Positions 1 to 8,855 are shown, counted from the stretch's first letter. The stretch is DNA of 48,616 nt from an uncultured Bacteroidota bacterium (GCA_903844815.1 CAIMVD010000072.1:1-48616), one strand, 5' to 3'. Numbers and translations are program-made. The notes: generated by a model from the sequence alone, not told the origin.

Positions 1-2
1 TA

Positions 3-171
3 GAGTGTCTAGAGTGTTTGGAGTGTTTGGAGTGTTTGGAGTGTTTGGAGTGTTTGGAGTGTTTGGAGTGTCTGGAGTGTCTGGAGGGATAAGAGTGGGT
101 TATTCTTAACTCCAGACACTCCGAACTCCAGACACTCCGAACTCCAGACACTCCGAACTTTCTACACTCCT
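3..171. repeat. Self-complementary tandem repeat block
   Basis: Bases 3-83 are nine tandem 9-nt units of the type GAGTGTTTG, with C/T and A/G variants. After a short spacer, bases 108-171 hold three exact copies and one degenerate copy of a 16-nt unit (AACTCCAGACACTCCG). That unit is largely the reverse complement of the first arm, so transcripts could fold into long, slippery hairpins. The same architecture recurs at 1108-1180 and 4288-4392. There are no unique spacers of CRISPR type. The function is unknown. It may be a transcription end, an intergenic repeat family or a slippage product. Confidence 0.75.
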
Positions 172-200
172 GACTTTTTTTCAAAAAAAACTAATAATTC

Positions 201-231
201 TTGCATATTAAATAAGTATATCTTATTTTTG
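201..231 (+). promoter_or_regulatory. Bacteroidota-type promoter of the XRE/S24 gene
   Basis: A TTG at 201-203 is followed, after exactly 20 nt, by TATTTTTG at 224-231. This fits the Bacteroidota primary-sigma consensus (TTTG, about 20 nt, TAnnTTTG). The expected start of transcription is near 238. A perfect 10-bp palindrome (AATCATGATT, 248-257) lies just downstream, before the start codon at 280. It is a natural candidate for an autoregulatory operator of the encoded repressor. The promoter call is a sequence match and the operator role is inference. Confidence 0.55.
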
Positions 232-279
232 ACTAGAAATTAATCAAAATCATGATTACAATATAATCAAATTTTCATT

Positions 280-1107
280 ATGTATTTCGCTTCGAACATA
301 AAATTTTTACGGAAAAGGAGGGGAAGGACACAGGATGATGTTGCTTTTTCCCTCAACCTCAAGCGTTCAACCCTCAGCGGTTATGAGAACGGCGTGGCCC
401 AGCCCGGGATAGAAATTCTTATCGCTTTTTCCGGGTACTTCAATATCTCAATTGATACTGTCCTTAAACTGGATATATCGAAACTTTCGGAAAGCCAGCT
501 TGGCGAACTTGAAAGGGGATATGATGCGTATGTAAAGGGAAGCAATCTGCGGGTGCTGACCACAACAGTCAACAGCCAGAACAGGGAAAACATTGAACTG
601 GTGCCGGAGAAGGCCAAGGCAGGATATGCCACAGGCTATGCCGACCCTGAATATATAGGTGAGCTTCCGGTTTTTACCCTTCCTTTTCTTTCTGACAGGA
701 AGAAATACAGAACTTTCCAGCTAAAGGGCGATTCGATGCTTCCCATTCCTGACGGATCCTGGGTAACAGGTGAATATCTCCAGGACTGGATGGGGATAAT
801 AAGCGGGAAAGCATATATTGTTTTTACTGTCGACGACGGGATAGTCTTTAAGGTTGTCGAGAACAACATTAAAACCGACGGGAAACTCATTCTTTATTCC
901 TTAAACCCGATTTATGAACCTTATGAGGTGCATATAAATGAGGTTAAGGAGATATGGAAATTCGTGAATTATATAAGCAGTGAGCTTCCCGATCCGGTTA
1001 TGCCCGAAAAACAACTCTTTCAGGCTGTTGCCGGTATGAAGCATGACCTCGAAAGGATTAAGACGAAGCTGGGAAGCGATATTTCGGATATAGAGGAGGA
1101 GAAATAG
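280..1107 (+). CDS. XRE-family transcriptional regulator with S24 (LexA/CI-like) domain
   Basis: This 275-aa protein has an N-terminal Cro/CI-type helix-turn-helix (about residues 6-60) and a LexA-like S24 domain (about 127-235). The GDSM motif places the nucleophile Ser at 152, and the FKVVE stretch supplies Lys191, so the Ser/Lys self-cleavage dyad looks intact. The C-terminal 40 residues are charged and probably helical. Related proteins are phage-type or stress-responsive repressors inactivated by RecA-stimulated autocleavage. No prophage genes are visible nearby, so it may be a chromosomal regulator. It has its own promoter at 201-231 and a palindrome in the leader. The target genes cannot be named from this window. 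Confidence 0.85.
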   Translation: MYFASNIKFLRKRRGRTQDDVAFSLNLKRSTLSGYENGVAQPGIEILIAFSGYFNISIDTVLKLDISKLSESQLGELERGYDAYVKGSNLRVLTTTVNSQNRENIELVPEKAKAGYATGYADPEYIGELPVFTLPFLSDRKKYRTFQLKGDSMLPIPDGSWVTGEYLQDWMGIISGKAYIVFTVDDGIVFKVVENNIKTDGKLILYSLNPIYEPYEVHINEVKEIWKFVNYISSELPDPVMPEKQLFQAVAGMKHDLERIKTKLGSDISDIEEEK

Positions 1108-1180
1108 CCGGAAGTCGGGAGTCGGAAGCAAGCAGTAGGTAGTAGGTAGTCTTCGGACTCCTGACTTCGGACTCCCGACT
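1108..1180. repeat. Intergenic inverted repeat between convergent genes
   Basis: Copies of GTCGGGAGTCGGAAG-like sequence are followed by near-complementary CTTCGGACTCCTGAC and CTTCGGACTCCCGAC units, with a short TAGGTAG direct repeat between them. The block fills the gap between the convergent XRE/S24 gene and the MobB-like gene. It could therefore fold and end transcription from both sides. It has the same architecture, but a different unit, as the blocks at 3-171 and 4288-4392. Confidence 0.6.
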
Positions 1181-1711
1181 TTAAACCGTATAATTCCATC
1201 CCCCTGCATCAAACCTTACAGGAACCAGCTCCATGTCATCAAGCTCTTCCAGCCTAAGCATCAGGTGATTTGATTCCTGTAAGTGGTTTAATTTCTTTTG
1301 TTTATTTACTGAATCTGATGTCATGATTATGAATGCGCCTGGCTCAACGAAATTCCTAAGGGCAGGTGATTCGCATATTACCGGCGACCATTCCGGGATG
1401 AGTTTCATTATTTCATGGAAGACATTCTCCAGTTTATCGTCCCATACCTTTGCAAAAATGACTCTCTCAGCCCCTGAGGCAAGCATTCTTGAGGTATCTT
1501 TTGTATTCGCCTTATCGGTCTCTTCGTAAATTACATAGCCTTCGTGTTCCGATAGGGAAATAAGGCCGGGTGTGGTCTCATGAAAATGAGGGGTTATTTT
1601 GATTGCGGTTATCCTGAGTTCAGGATGCTCACTTATTATCCTGCAGGCTACTGTGGTCTTGCCTGCCTTGGTTCCTGTACCGGCTATGAGTAAGAGATTT
1701 GGAATCAGCAT
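1181..1711 (-). CDS. P-loop NTPase, MobB-like
   Basis: This 176-aa protein begins with a beta strand and a Walker A loop (GTGTKAGKTT, residues 11-20), the arrangement seen in MobB and dethiobiotin-synthetase-type P-loop proteins. A conserved-looking KITPH segment follows about 20 residues later. A central ESPALRNFVEP stretch resembles the switch region of SIMIBI GTPases. MobB helps molybdenum-cofactor guanylylation, but no other molybdopterin genes are present here. The protein is therefore better called a MobB-like P-loop protein of unknown substrate. It converges on the XRE/S24 gene and is followed upstream by a CACAGAG-type repeat. Confidence 0.55.
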   Translation of the reverse strand: MLIPNLLLIAGTGTKAGKTTVACRIISEHPELRITAIKITPHFHETTPGLISLSEHEGYVIYEETDKANTKDTSRMLASGAERVIFAKVWDDKLENVFHEIMKLIPEWSPVICESPALRNFVEPGAFIIMTSDSVNKQKKLNHLQESNHLMLRLEELDDMELVPVRFDAGGWNYTV

Positions 1712-1727
1712 ATAGTTGAAATAAAAA

Positions 1728-1823
1728 ACTCTGTGTGCCTCTGTGATACCTCCGTGGCACTCAGTGTAACAAAAAAGAACTTACACAGAGATACACAGAG
1801 ATTGCACAGAGTTACACAGAGTT
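1728..1823. repeat. CTCTGTG / CACAGAG inverted intergenic repeat
   Basis: Two CTCTGTG units near the left end face several CACAGAG units (TACACAGAGATACACAGAG and TACACAGAG copies) on the right, giving hairpin potential. This is a low-information repeat of the kind scattered between genes in many Bacteroidota. A related but degraded copy lies at 20647-20729. It carries no coding signal. Confidence 0.6.
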
Positions 1824-1848
1824 TAGAAAAAAATCTATTTAATAAGTT

Positions 1849-2388
1849 TTACTCTTTTGTAAGTTCGATTATCATCTGGATGACCTTCTCATTGTCCGAT
1901 TCAGGTATTTTACCAATGAATAAAGCCCTGCATATACGGTTCTTATCGAGGATAGCCACCGAATAATTGTCTTTTGGAAGGCCCCATTTCTGCTGGAGGC
2001 TGGCTTCGTAATCAAATAATATGGTGGTTCCGAATTTCTTGGCTTTGTTGCCTGCTATCACACGTATGAGACTGTTTGGCTTCCATGTTGATTTGCAGTC
2101 AACAATACCAAAACCCTTAAAATAATCTCTGCTGATGCGTTTGTCGACATCCACAGCCTTGTTAACTGCTTCATTGAAAGGTTCATTCAGTTCCGATTCA
2201 TCCGGATCGACATAGTTTACCTGGATAACCTTTCCGGCCCATGAATTCATTGTAAACTCTTTTTTGTCGGCATCGGTGAACATCCATTCAGGGGCTTTCA
2301 TCCCGACAGCAAGTTTGATATTTTCCTGTCCGAAAACCCCAGGTATTGCAAACAGACTGAAAACAAGAGCGATGATAGTTTTTTTCAT
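1849..2388 (-). CDS. YtfJ-like secreted thioredoxin-fold protein
   Basis: I start this protein at the ATG at 2388 (179 aa), because it opens directly with a signal peptide (MKKTIIALVF, cleavage after GVFG). The frame remains open further upstream. After the signal come a WAGKVIQVNYVDP strand-loop, a G-[IV]-V-[DN] strand, a FDYEASLQQKWGL segment and a C-terminal V-[AV]-[IV]-LDK strand. This order matches the YtfJ family of periplasmic thioredoxin-fold proteins. No CxxC redox motif is visible and there is one cysteine in IVDCKS, so disulphide exchange is unlikely. Its role is unknown. It diverges from typA. Confidence 0.6.
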   Translation of the reverse strand: MKKTIIALVFSLFAIPGVFGQENIKLAVGMKAPEWMFTDADKKEFTMNSWAGKVIQVNYVDPDESELNEPFNEAVNKAVDVDKRISRDYFKGFGIVDCKSTWKPNSLIRVIAGNKAKKFGTTILFDYEASLQQKWGLPKDNYSVAILDKNRICRALFIGKIPESDNEKVIQMIIELTKE

Positions 2389-2480
2389 AATCAGATTTTT
2401 ATTAATTAGTTTCGAAATATATGAAATTTTTATCATAAATTAATTTTTGAAGTTTTTATCATTATTCCCGTCAGTAATAT

Positions 2481-2488
2481 TACTTTTG
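2481..2488 (+). promoter_or_regulatory. Candidate -7 box of typA
   Basis: TACTTTTG fits the Bacteroidota -7 consensus TAnnTTTG and sits 18 nt before the typA ATG, which predicts a very short leader. A well-spaced -33 TTG is not present. The nearest TTG is about 31 nt away, so this is a tentative call. Confidence 0.3.
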
Positions 2489-2505
2489 CGGTCTAATTAT
2501 TTTAT

Positions 2506-4287
2506 ATGCAATCAATAAGAAATATTGCGATCATTGCGCACGTTGATCATGGCAAAACAACTCTGGTAGACCGTATTATACAGGAATGCCAGGTACTTGA
2601 CCAGAGAAAGGAAGCGGGTGATCTTATTCTTGACAGTAATGATCTTGAGCGGGAAAGGGGAATAACAATACTCTCAAAGAATGTCTCGGCGAATTATAAA
2701 GATGTTAAAATTAACATTATTGATACCCCGGGCCACGCCGATTTTGGCGGCGAAGTGGAAAGGGTTCTTAAAATGGCCGACGGAGTTCTTTTGCTCGTAG
2801 ATGCTCTTGAAGGACCAATGCCTCAGACAAGATTTGTACTTGGAAAAGCTGTAGCTCTTGGACTCAAACCTATAGTAGTTGTTAATAAGGTAGATAAGGA
2901 AAACTGCAGACCCGACGAGGTGCAGCAGGATATTTTCGAGCTTATGTTCAATCTCGATGCTACCGATGAGCAGCTCAACTTTGCCACAGTTTTCGGATCG
3001 TCTAAACACGGATGGATGGGACCTGACTGGAAAAATCCTACAAATGACATCCGGTTCCTTCTCGATACGATCCTGAACGAAATACCTGAACCTCCTTATG
3101 TCGAAGGTACCGCTCAGATGCAGGTTGCTTCCCTTGACTTCTCAAACTATGTAGGTAGAATTGCCATTGGCCGTGTATTCAGGGGAGATATAACCACTGG
3201 TGTGGATTATACCCTTTGCAAGAGGGATGGTAAGGTTAAGAAAGTTAGGGTTAAGGAATTATATGTTTTCGAGGGACTCGGAAGAATTAAAACAGAAAGC
3301 GTTAGGTGCGGCGACCTCTGTGCCGTGATCGGTCTTGACGATTTTGAAATCGGCGATACTCTCGCAGATCTTCTTAATCCTGAAGCCTTGCAGCGTATTG
3401 AAGTCGATGAACCAACCATGAGCATGGTATTTACCATCAACAACTCACCGATGTTCGGGAAGGAAGGAAAATTTGTCACTTCACGCCACCTGAGGACCAG
3501 GCTGATGAGGGAGACGGAGAAGAACCTCGCACTTAAAGTTGAAGATACGAACTCCGAAGATACATTCAACGTCTTCGGAAGGGGGATTCTTCATCTGTCA
3601 ATACTTATTGAGACAATGCGCCGCGAAGGATATGAATTCCAGGTAGGCAAGCCGAAAGTTATCTTCAAGGAGATCGACGGTTCAAAATTGGAGCCATACG
3701 AAACACTAACTATCGATGTTCCCCAGGAATATTCCGGAAAAGCCATTGAGCTCGTGACTCAGCGTAAGGGTGAGATGGTGACAATTGAGCCTAAAGGCGA
3801 TCTGATTCATCTCGAATTCGATATTCCCGCAAGAGGCATAATTGGTCTGAGAAACAACATGCTTACTGCAACCGCAGGTGAGGCTGTAATGCATCACCGG
3901 TTCAGGGCTTACGACAAATATAAGGGCGAAGAACTGATACCAAAACAGAATGGTTCCCTCATTTCACTCGAGCAGGGTATGGCTACAGGCCATGCAATTG
4001 ACCGCCTTCAGGACAGAGGCCGGTTCTATATTGATCCGGGCGAGAATGTTTACAGAGGACAGGTTATCGGGGAAAGTACCAGGCTTGGTGATCTAGAGCT
4101 CAATATAGTTAAGGGTAAGAAACTTACAAATATGAGAGCTTCAGGTTCAGACGAAGGATTGAAAATATCACCGAAGCTGAAGTTTTCCCTTGAAGAATCA
4201 ATGGAGCAGATAAAGGACGATGAGTATTTGGAAATCACACCTTTAAGCCTTAGGATGAGGAAGGTTCCTTCCTATAAGTTTGCATAG
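2506..4287 (+). CDS. typA: Ribosome-associated GTPase TypA/BipA
   Basis: This is a full-length 593-aa translational GTPase of the BipA/TypA family, acting on the ribosome in 50S assembly and stress adaptation. The G motifs are clear: G1 AHVDHGKTT near the N-terminus, the RGITI switch region, DTPGHADF (G3) and NKVDK (G4). Domain II, domains III and V, and the BipA-specific C-terminal domain follow without interruption. The ATG at 2506 gives the canonical [16 protein letters not shown] opening. It stands alone, divergent from the YtfJ-like gene and separated from the next gene by a repeat block. Confidence 0.97.
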   Translation: MQSIRNIAIIAHVDHGKTTLVDRIIQECQVLDQRKEAGDLILDSNDLERERGITILSKNVSANYKDVKINIIDTPGHADFGGEVERVLKMADGVLLLVDALEGPMPQTRFVLGKAVALGLKPIVVVNKVDKENCRPDEVQQDIFELMFNLDATDEQLNFATVFGSSKHGWMGPDWKNPTNDIRFLLDTILNEIPEPPYVEGTAQMQVASLDFSNYVGRIAIGRVFRGDITTGVDYTLCKRDGKVKKVRVKELYVFEGLGRIKTESVRCGDLCAVIGLDDFEIGDTLADLLNPEALQRIEVDEPTMSMVFTINNSPMFGKEGKFVTSRHLRTRLMRETEKNLALKVEDTNSEDTFNVFGRGILHLSILIETMRREGYEFQVGKPKVIFKEIDGSKLEPYETLTIDVPQEYSGKAIELVTQRKGEMVTIEPKGDLIHLEFDIPARGIIGLRNNMLTATAGEAVMHHRFRAYDKYKGEELIPKQNGSLISLEQGMATGHAIDRLQDRGRFYIDPGENVYRGQVIGESTRLGDLELNIVKGKKLTNMRASGSDEGLKISPKLKFSLEESMEQIKDDEYLEITPLSLRMRKVPSYKFA

Positions 4288-4392
4288 GGGAGTGCCTGGA
4301 GTGTCTTAAGTGTCTAGAGTGCCTAAAGTGTCTAGAGTGCCTAAAGTGGTTTTTAAACTTTAGACACTCCAAACTTTAGACACTCCGAACTT
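4288..4392. repeat. Self-complementary repeat block downstream of typA
   Basis: Forward units of GAGTGTCTAGAGTGCC / TAAAGTG type (4289-4350) are followed by AACTTTAGACACTCC units (4355-4391) that are their reverse complement. The block lies right after the typA stop and could form the 3' hairpin of its message. The units are close relatives of those at 3-171, about 4.2 kb away, which points to a mobile or recombining repeat family. Confidence 0.65.
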
Positions 4393-4418
4393 TTTACTTA
4401 AATATAAGGATATACACC

Positions 4419-5066
4419 ATGAAAAGAGGTATACTTTATTTGATTTTACTCGGATTTGTCTTAATTAATCCGGTTTTCGGCCAGGAACCCGATTATGCGA
4501 AGCTTGGGATAGATATTTCTGACGGCAATATCCCTGCTGGCTTAAAGGCTGGAGAAAAAGCTCCCGGGTTTACCGGATACGATCAGGCGGGTACTCAGAC
4601 AGAACTGAAGAACCTTATTGCGAAAGGCCCGGTAGTTCTCTTTTTTTACCGGGGCAAGTGGTCAGCCGAATGCAGCAGTTATCTAAACAACCTCCAGGAT
4701 TCTGTAAATATTATCAGTGACCTTGGGGCAAGCCTCGTTGCGATAACACCTGAATCAATCGAGAATGTTGAGCAGACAGTAAAATTCCACAAACTTACTT
4801 TCAGGGTCATTTATGACTGTCAGGAGAAAATAATGATGGATTATTTACTTATGTACACTGTAACCAGGGAATATCAGGAAAAGATAAAAACATCACTTTC
4901 AATTGATATTGCAGCAAACAATGGAAGGGAAACAGCTCATCTTCCGGTTACCGGCACTTATATTATCAGCAGGGAAGGAATGATAACAGCAGCTTTTACA
5001 GATCCGGATTTCAGTAAAAGGGCTTCAGTAAAGTGGATAATTAGGAACCTGGCTTCAGCCCTATGA
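4419..5066 (+). CDS. AhpC/TSA peroxiredoxin-like secreted protein, peroxidatic Cys replaced
   Basis: This 215-aa protein has an N-terminal signal peptide (cleavage about after VFGQ) and an AhpC/TSA thioredoxin fold: LKAGEKAPGF near the start, then VVLFFYRGKW, then VAITPES. In PRX-like proteins the FYRG-W motif is followed by CPYC with the first Cys peroxidatic. Here it reads W-S-A-E-C, so Ser82 occupies that position and only the second Cys (Cys85) remains. The usual peroxidase chemistry is therefore doubtful unless Cys85 takes over. It is monocistronic as far as can be seen, converging on the UroD-like gene. Confidence 0.75.
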   Translation: MKRGILYLILLGFVLINPVFGQEPDYAKLGIDISDGNIPAGLKAGEKAPGFTGYDQAGTQTELKNLIAKGPVVLFFYRGKWSAECSSYLNNLQDSVNIISDLGASLVAITPESIENVEQTVKFHKLTFRVIYDCQEKIMMDYLLMYTVTREYQEKIKTSLSIDIAANNGRETAHLPVTGTYIISREGMITAAFTDPDFSKRASVKWIIRNLASAL

Positions 5067-5077
5067 TAAATCTGTCT

Positions 5078-6085
5078 TTATTTTGTTTCGAAGGCAGCCT
5101 GCATAAAAGCTTTCATATTTTCCCTTGAGGTTCCGGGAGTAATTTCACAACCTGCTGATATAATGGTTCTTCCCTTAGCCTGCCGGAAATCTTCTGCAAC
5201 TTGCCTCCTTATTTTATCAACAGTTCCTTCCTGTATAACCGATACAGGATCAGCCTTGCCCGAAAAAACCTGTCCTCTGCGGAGCAAGGGCAGAAAATCG
5301 GCCATCGATGGTACAAGATGATCTATATCAATAATATCGGCTCCCGTGGATATCATAGCTGGCAGAATAGATTCGGTATTGCCGCAGATATGCAATTTTG
5401 CAAGGGCACCTGAATTGTGAATATGATCTACAAGAAGTTTTTGCCGGGCAAAAGCGAATTTTTCATACAACTCCGGACCGATCTGCGAACAGAAGGCATC
5501 ACCAATGCCTATGCAATGGGCTCCTGCTTCTATCTGAAGTGTGATAAACTGCATGGCACTTTCAACAATTGTATCCATGGCCATTAAGACTGAATCCGGA
5601 TCCAGGAAAAAGTCTACAGCAGCTTCACTTGCTTTACGAAGATCGACATATTCCGCAACTGGTCCCTCAACCCATCCGACAATAAAAAGATCCTTACCAT
5701 GCAACCTTTTGAATTCGCTGATCTCAGCAAGTCTGTTGCTGCATCTCAAATTAGAACGGACATCATATTTTTTTATCGTGGCAGCAGCTGCAGCATCCTG
5801 AAAATGCCCTCCAATGTCGATAGGCAGATTATCCTCCGGATAATCAACCCTGATCCCGAAGGCAGATGCTTCAGCCCAGGGGTCGGACATCACCGTAACC
5901 CAGTCAATTCCATAATCGCTCGCACACTGCGACATTGCCATGCATTTAGCATACGGATCAAGGCAGAAATCACTGTACTTTACACCTGCTTGCTTAGCTG
6001 CCCAGCGCATGATAATGGGGTGGAAGGGAGGATGATCTACGGCTTCTCCCTTTACAAAGAGCATTGTTCTTTCGAGTCCTGTCAT
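5078..6085 (-). CDS. Uroporphyrinogen decarboxylase-family protein (MtaA/CmuA-like)
   Basis: The ATG at 6085 gives a 335-aa protein starting MTGLERTM, typical of the family. A slightly longer frame exists upstream. It has the URO-D TIM-barrel pattern with HICGNTESIL, the zinc-binding H-x-C region of corrinoid/CoM methyltransferases, and a C-terminal AGCEITPGTS stretch in which a further Cys can complete the zinc site. This points to a methyltransferase (MtaA/MtbA/CmuA type) rather than haem-pathway HemE. No corrinoid protein or reactivase is nearby, so the methyl donor is unknown. Confidence 0.8.
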   Translation of the reverse strand: MTGLERTMLFVKGEAVDHPPFHPIIMRWAAKQAGVKYSDFCLDPYAKCMAMSQCASDYGIDWVTVMSDPWAEASAFGIRVDYPEDNLPIDIGGHFQDAAAAATIKKYDVRSNLRCSNRLAEISEFKRLHGKDLFIVGWVEGPVAEYVDLRKASEAAVDFFLDPDSVLMAMDTIVESAMQFITLQIEAGAHCIGIGDAFCSQIGPELYEKFAFARQKLLVDHIHNSGALAKLHICGNTESILPAMISTGADIIDIDHLVPSMADFLPLLRRGQVFSGKADPVSVIQEGTVDKIRRQVAEDFRQAKGRTIISAGCEITPGTSRENMKAFMQAAFETK

Positions 6086-6157
6086 GATACTGGTTTTAAA
6101 AACTAAAAGACACAAGTTATAATTTTAATATGGCAAATCCCGATTAAAAATCAATTT

Positions 6158-6820
6158 TCAATAATCATTCAGAAAATCATTCAGCGGTTTCATTGCGTGG
6201 AAAGCACTTACAACATAATCGAAAAACCTATCACTTACGACAAAATCATCCCTGATGTCGCTGAAGGCGAGGAAGCTTTTGAACTTAAGCAGTTCAAGAG
6301 CAGGATGATCGGCAGGATATCCCTTTGGAGCTTTTTTAAGCTTCTCTCCGTCAAGCTCTTTGAAGTATTTAATAAATTCCTTGTTTTTTAGTATGCTTTC
6401 CAGGGTTTCCTGATCCTCATCTATTTTTTCCCTGATAGCTTCCAGCCAAGGCTTCGGAGGCATATAGGCACCTCCTGCAACGATACTCTTTCCGGGTTCA
6501 ATATGCAGGTAGTATCCTGCAAGCTTGTCGCCGTTCTTTTTCCCGCCTCTTACGATAAATGCACCAAAATGCCATTTGTAAGGTGACTTATCGCTGGAAA
6601 AACGAGTATCGCGGTTAAACCGGTAGACACAGCTTTTTACCTCAAGTCCTTTGAGAATCGGTTCAAATTCAGTAATTTTGTTTATAACCTCACCCGCAAA
6701 TCTTTCGAAGTTTTCCCTCGCTTCAACGTATAACCCTTTGTTTTCCAGATACCAGTCACGGTTATTGTTATTCCTGATCAATTCAAGATAATCGAGTGTG
6801 GATTTTTTGATAGTTTCCAT
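6158..6820 (-). CDS. DUF2461 family protein
   Basis: This 220-aa protein matches the DUF2461/TIGR02453 family across its length. Landmarks are NNNNRDWYLENK near the N-terminus, the YRFNRDTRFSSDKSPYK core, the YYLHIEPG strand and a C-terminal SDRFFDYV segment. The biochemical function of the family is unknown. The protein is cytoplasmic, with no signal or membrane segment. It diverges from the ABC exporter, and the shared 170-bp upstream region contains a perfect inverted repeat at 6855-6877. Confidence 0.85.
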   Translation of the reverse strand: METIKKSTLDYLELIRNNNNRDWYLENKGLYVEARENFERFAGEVINKITEFEPILKGLEVKSCVYRFNRDTRFSSDKSPYKWHFGAFIVRGGKKNGDKLAGYYLHIEPGKSIVAGGAYMPPKPWLEAIREKIDEDQETLESILKNKEFIKYFKELDGEKLKKAPKGYPADHPALELLKFKSFLAFSDIRDDFVVSDRFFDYVVSAFHAMKPLNDFLNDY

Positions 6821-6854
6821 TTTACGATCGTTATTTAGTTATTATTTTCTGCAA

Positions 6855-6877
6855 AACAACTGGCGTCACCAGTTGTT
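6855..6877. promoter_or_regulatory. Perfect inverted repeat in a divergent intergenic region
   Basis: AACAACTGG and CCAGTTGTT form a perfect 9-bp inverted repeat around a 5-nt centre. It lies between the divergent DUF2461 and ABC exporter genes, which is the usual place for an operator. It has no T-run that would make it a terminator in the sense of either gene. The binding protein is unknown. Confidence 0.4.
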
Positions 6878-6990
6878 AATAATATTGAAGGATATTTTAT
6901 ACAACTCTCACAAATTTATTTAATTAAGCCAGAACATTAAGAAATTTGAAGAAAAATGCAGTTGGACAGTTTTAAAAAACAAAATAAAAA

Positions 6991-8769
6991 ATGACGGAAA
7001 TACCTAAAAAGAAGATTACACTGGAAGGATTAAAAAAGGCCCTACGCTTATACAAATATATAAAACCATTCAGGGTTGAGTATGCCTGGGGAATGTTTTT
7101 TCTTCTGGGCTCGAGCCTTGCAAGCCTGGCTTTTCCAAAGCTTCTTGGCGAACTGGTAAGTTCCGGAAATGCCAATGATCTGACTCATAACATTAACAGA
7201 ATTGCACTTATGCTGGTAGCCACTTTATTAATCCAGTCAGTGTTTTCATATTTCAGGGTAGTTCTTTTCGTCAATGTAACCGAAAAGACTCTTGCATCGC
7301 TTCGTCAAAGCACTTATAACCACCTGATAAGACTGCCGATTCGTTTTTTTGAAAAACACAGGGTGGGTGAACTTAACAGCAGGATCTCATCCGATATCAC
7401 CTTGTTGCAGGAGACTCTCACCTCTACTCTCGCTGAATTTATCCGTCAAATCATAATTATTGTAGGGGGAATTGCTCTTCTTGCTGTAACATCCTGGAAA
7501 TTAACACTTTTTATGCTGGCAATTTTGCCTCCAATGATGCTTCTTGCTGTTTTTTTTGGTAGATATATCAGAAAACTTTCGAGACAGGTTCAGAAAGAAG
7601 TGGCCAATTCGAATACAATAGTGGAGGAAACGCTTCAGGGGATACAGATTGTAAAGACATACACAAATGAATTTCTTGAAATAGCCCGTTTCCGCAGCCG
7701 CACTGAAGAGATTGCAACTATCGGGATGAAAAGCGGAAAATATCGTGGTGCCTTCTCCGCTTTCATGATCTTCGGACTTTTCGGTGCTATGGTGGCCGTC
7801 ATATGGAAGGGGTCAACTCTTATGTCATCGGGAGTTATCGATTCAGGACAGTTGTTCTCGTTCGTTATCTATTCCGGTTTTGTGGGAGGAACAATCGGGG
7901 GGCTTGCTGGAATTTTCACACAGATACAAAAATTCATAGGGGCAACAGAAGAGCTTTTTGAGATCTTCGGAGAGGAGGAAGAATTACTTTCTGATAATAA
8001 CAATATTACACACGATGAGACTATTAAAGGCAATATTACTTTCAAAGACTTGTCTTTCAGGTATCCCACAAGGCCCGATGAAGAGGTTCTTAAAAATATT
8101 AACCTGTCGATTACCGAAAACCAGCTCGTTGCACTTGTTGGGTCAAGCGGTGCAGGAAAATCGACTATTGCAGCATTATTGCTCCGCCTGTTTGAGCCAA
8201 CATCAGGAGATATTATTTTTGACATTAAGAACAGCCGTGATTTCTCACTTTCTTCGCTTCGGGGCCAGATAGCCATAGTCCCTCAGGACGTTTTTCTTTT
8301 TGGAGGATCGATAAGGGAAAACATAGCTTACGGAAAGCAGGGAGCTACTGAAGAGGAGATAATACAAGCTGCGGCAAAGGCAAATGCACTGGAATTCATT
8401 AACAGGTTCCCTGACAGGCTTAATACGATTGTTGGTGAGCGGGGAACCCAGCTCTCCGGAGGACAACGACAGCGTATTGCCATAGCAAGGGCTGTCCTTA
8501 AAAATCCCCGCATCCTCATCCTCGATGAGGCTACTTCCTCGCTCGATTCCGAATCGGAAAGGCTGGTACAGGATGCCCTCGAGAAACTTATGGCAGGCCG
8601 CACCTCGATTGTTATTGCCCACCGCCTTTCCACAATACGACGCTCTGATCAGATCTTTGTCATTGATAAGGGTAGTCTGGTTGAAAAAGGCACGCATGAG
8701 CAATTGTTGCGATTGGAAAACGGAATATACAGAAATCTCAACATCCTGCAGTTTCACGATTTGTCTTAA
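6991..8769 (+). CDS. ABC exporter, fused permease and ATPase (MsbA/ABCB-type)
   Basis: This 592-aa half-transporter has an N-terminal six-helix type I exporter domain (about residues 20-320) and a C-terminal nucleotide-binding domain. The ATPase has Walker A GSSGAGKS, the signature LSGGQRQRIAIARA, Walker B ILILDEATSSLD and the H-loop AHRLST, all intact, so it should be active as a homodimer. Its closest general resemblance is to MsbA and mitochondrial ABCB10-type multidrug or lipid exporters. The substrate cannot be told from sequence. It is transcribed away from the DUF2461 gene. Confidence 0.92.
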   Translation: MTEIPKKKITLEGLKKALRLYKYIKPFRVEYAWGMFFLLGSSLASLAFPKLLGELVSSGNANDLTHNINRIALMLVATLLIQSVFSYFRVVLFVNVTEKTLASLRQSTYNHLIRLPIRFFEKHRVGELNSRISSDITLLQETLTSTLAEFIRQIIIIVGGIALLAVTSWKLTLFMLAILPPMMLLAVFFGRYIRKLSRQVQKEVANSNTIVEETLQGIQIVKTYTNEFLEIARFRSRTEEIATIGMKSGKYRGAFSAFMIFGLFGAMVAVIWKGSTLMSSGVIDSGQLFSFVIYSGFVGGTIGGLAGIFTQIQKFIGATEELFEIFGEEEELLSDNNNITHDETIKGNITFKDLSFRYPTRPDEEVLKNINLSITENQLVALVGSSGAGKSTIAALLLRLFEPTSGDIIFDIKNSRDFSLSSLRGQIAIVPQDVFLFGGSIRENIAYGKQGATEEEIIQAAAKANALEFINRFPDRLNTIVGERGTQLSGGQRQRIAIARAVLKNPRILILDEATSSLDSESERLVQDALEKLMAGRTSIVIAHRLSTIRRSDQIFVIDKGSLVEKGTHEQLLRLENGIYRNLNILQFHDLS

Positions 8770-8855
8770 GCGGAAAAATTAAAATTATTTCATCTTCTTC
8801 ATCTCAGGCAGCTTAATTCTCTTGAAATATTATCTTTACTGCTTATCTGGACTGA

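Noticed and set aside
3-171. CRISPR array
   Set aside because: Units are 9 and 16 nt, contiguous, and lack unique spacers; no cas genes are near.
5078-6085. HemE (haem biosynthesis)
   Set aside because: The H-x-C and distal Cys zinc-site pattern points to methyltransferase-type family members instead, and there are no haem genes nearby.
8245-8757. 170-aa open frame opposite the ABC exporter ATPase domain
   Set aside because: It lies wholly inside a convincing ABC exporter gene on the other strand and shows no domain or signal of its own.
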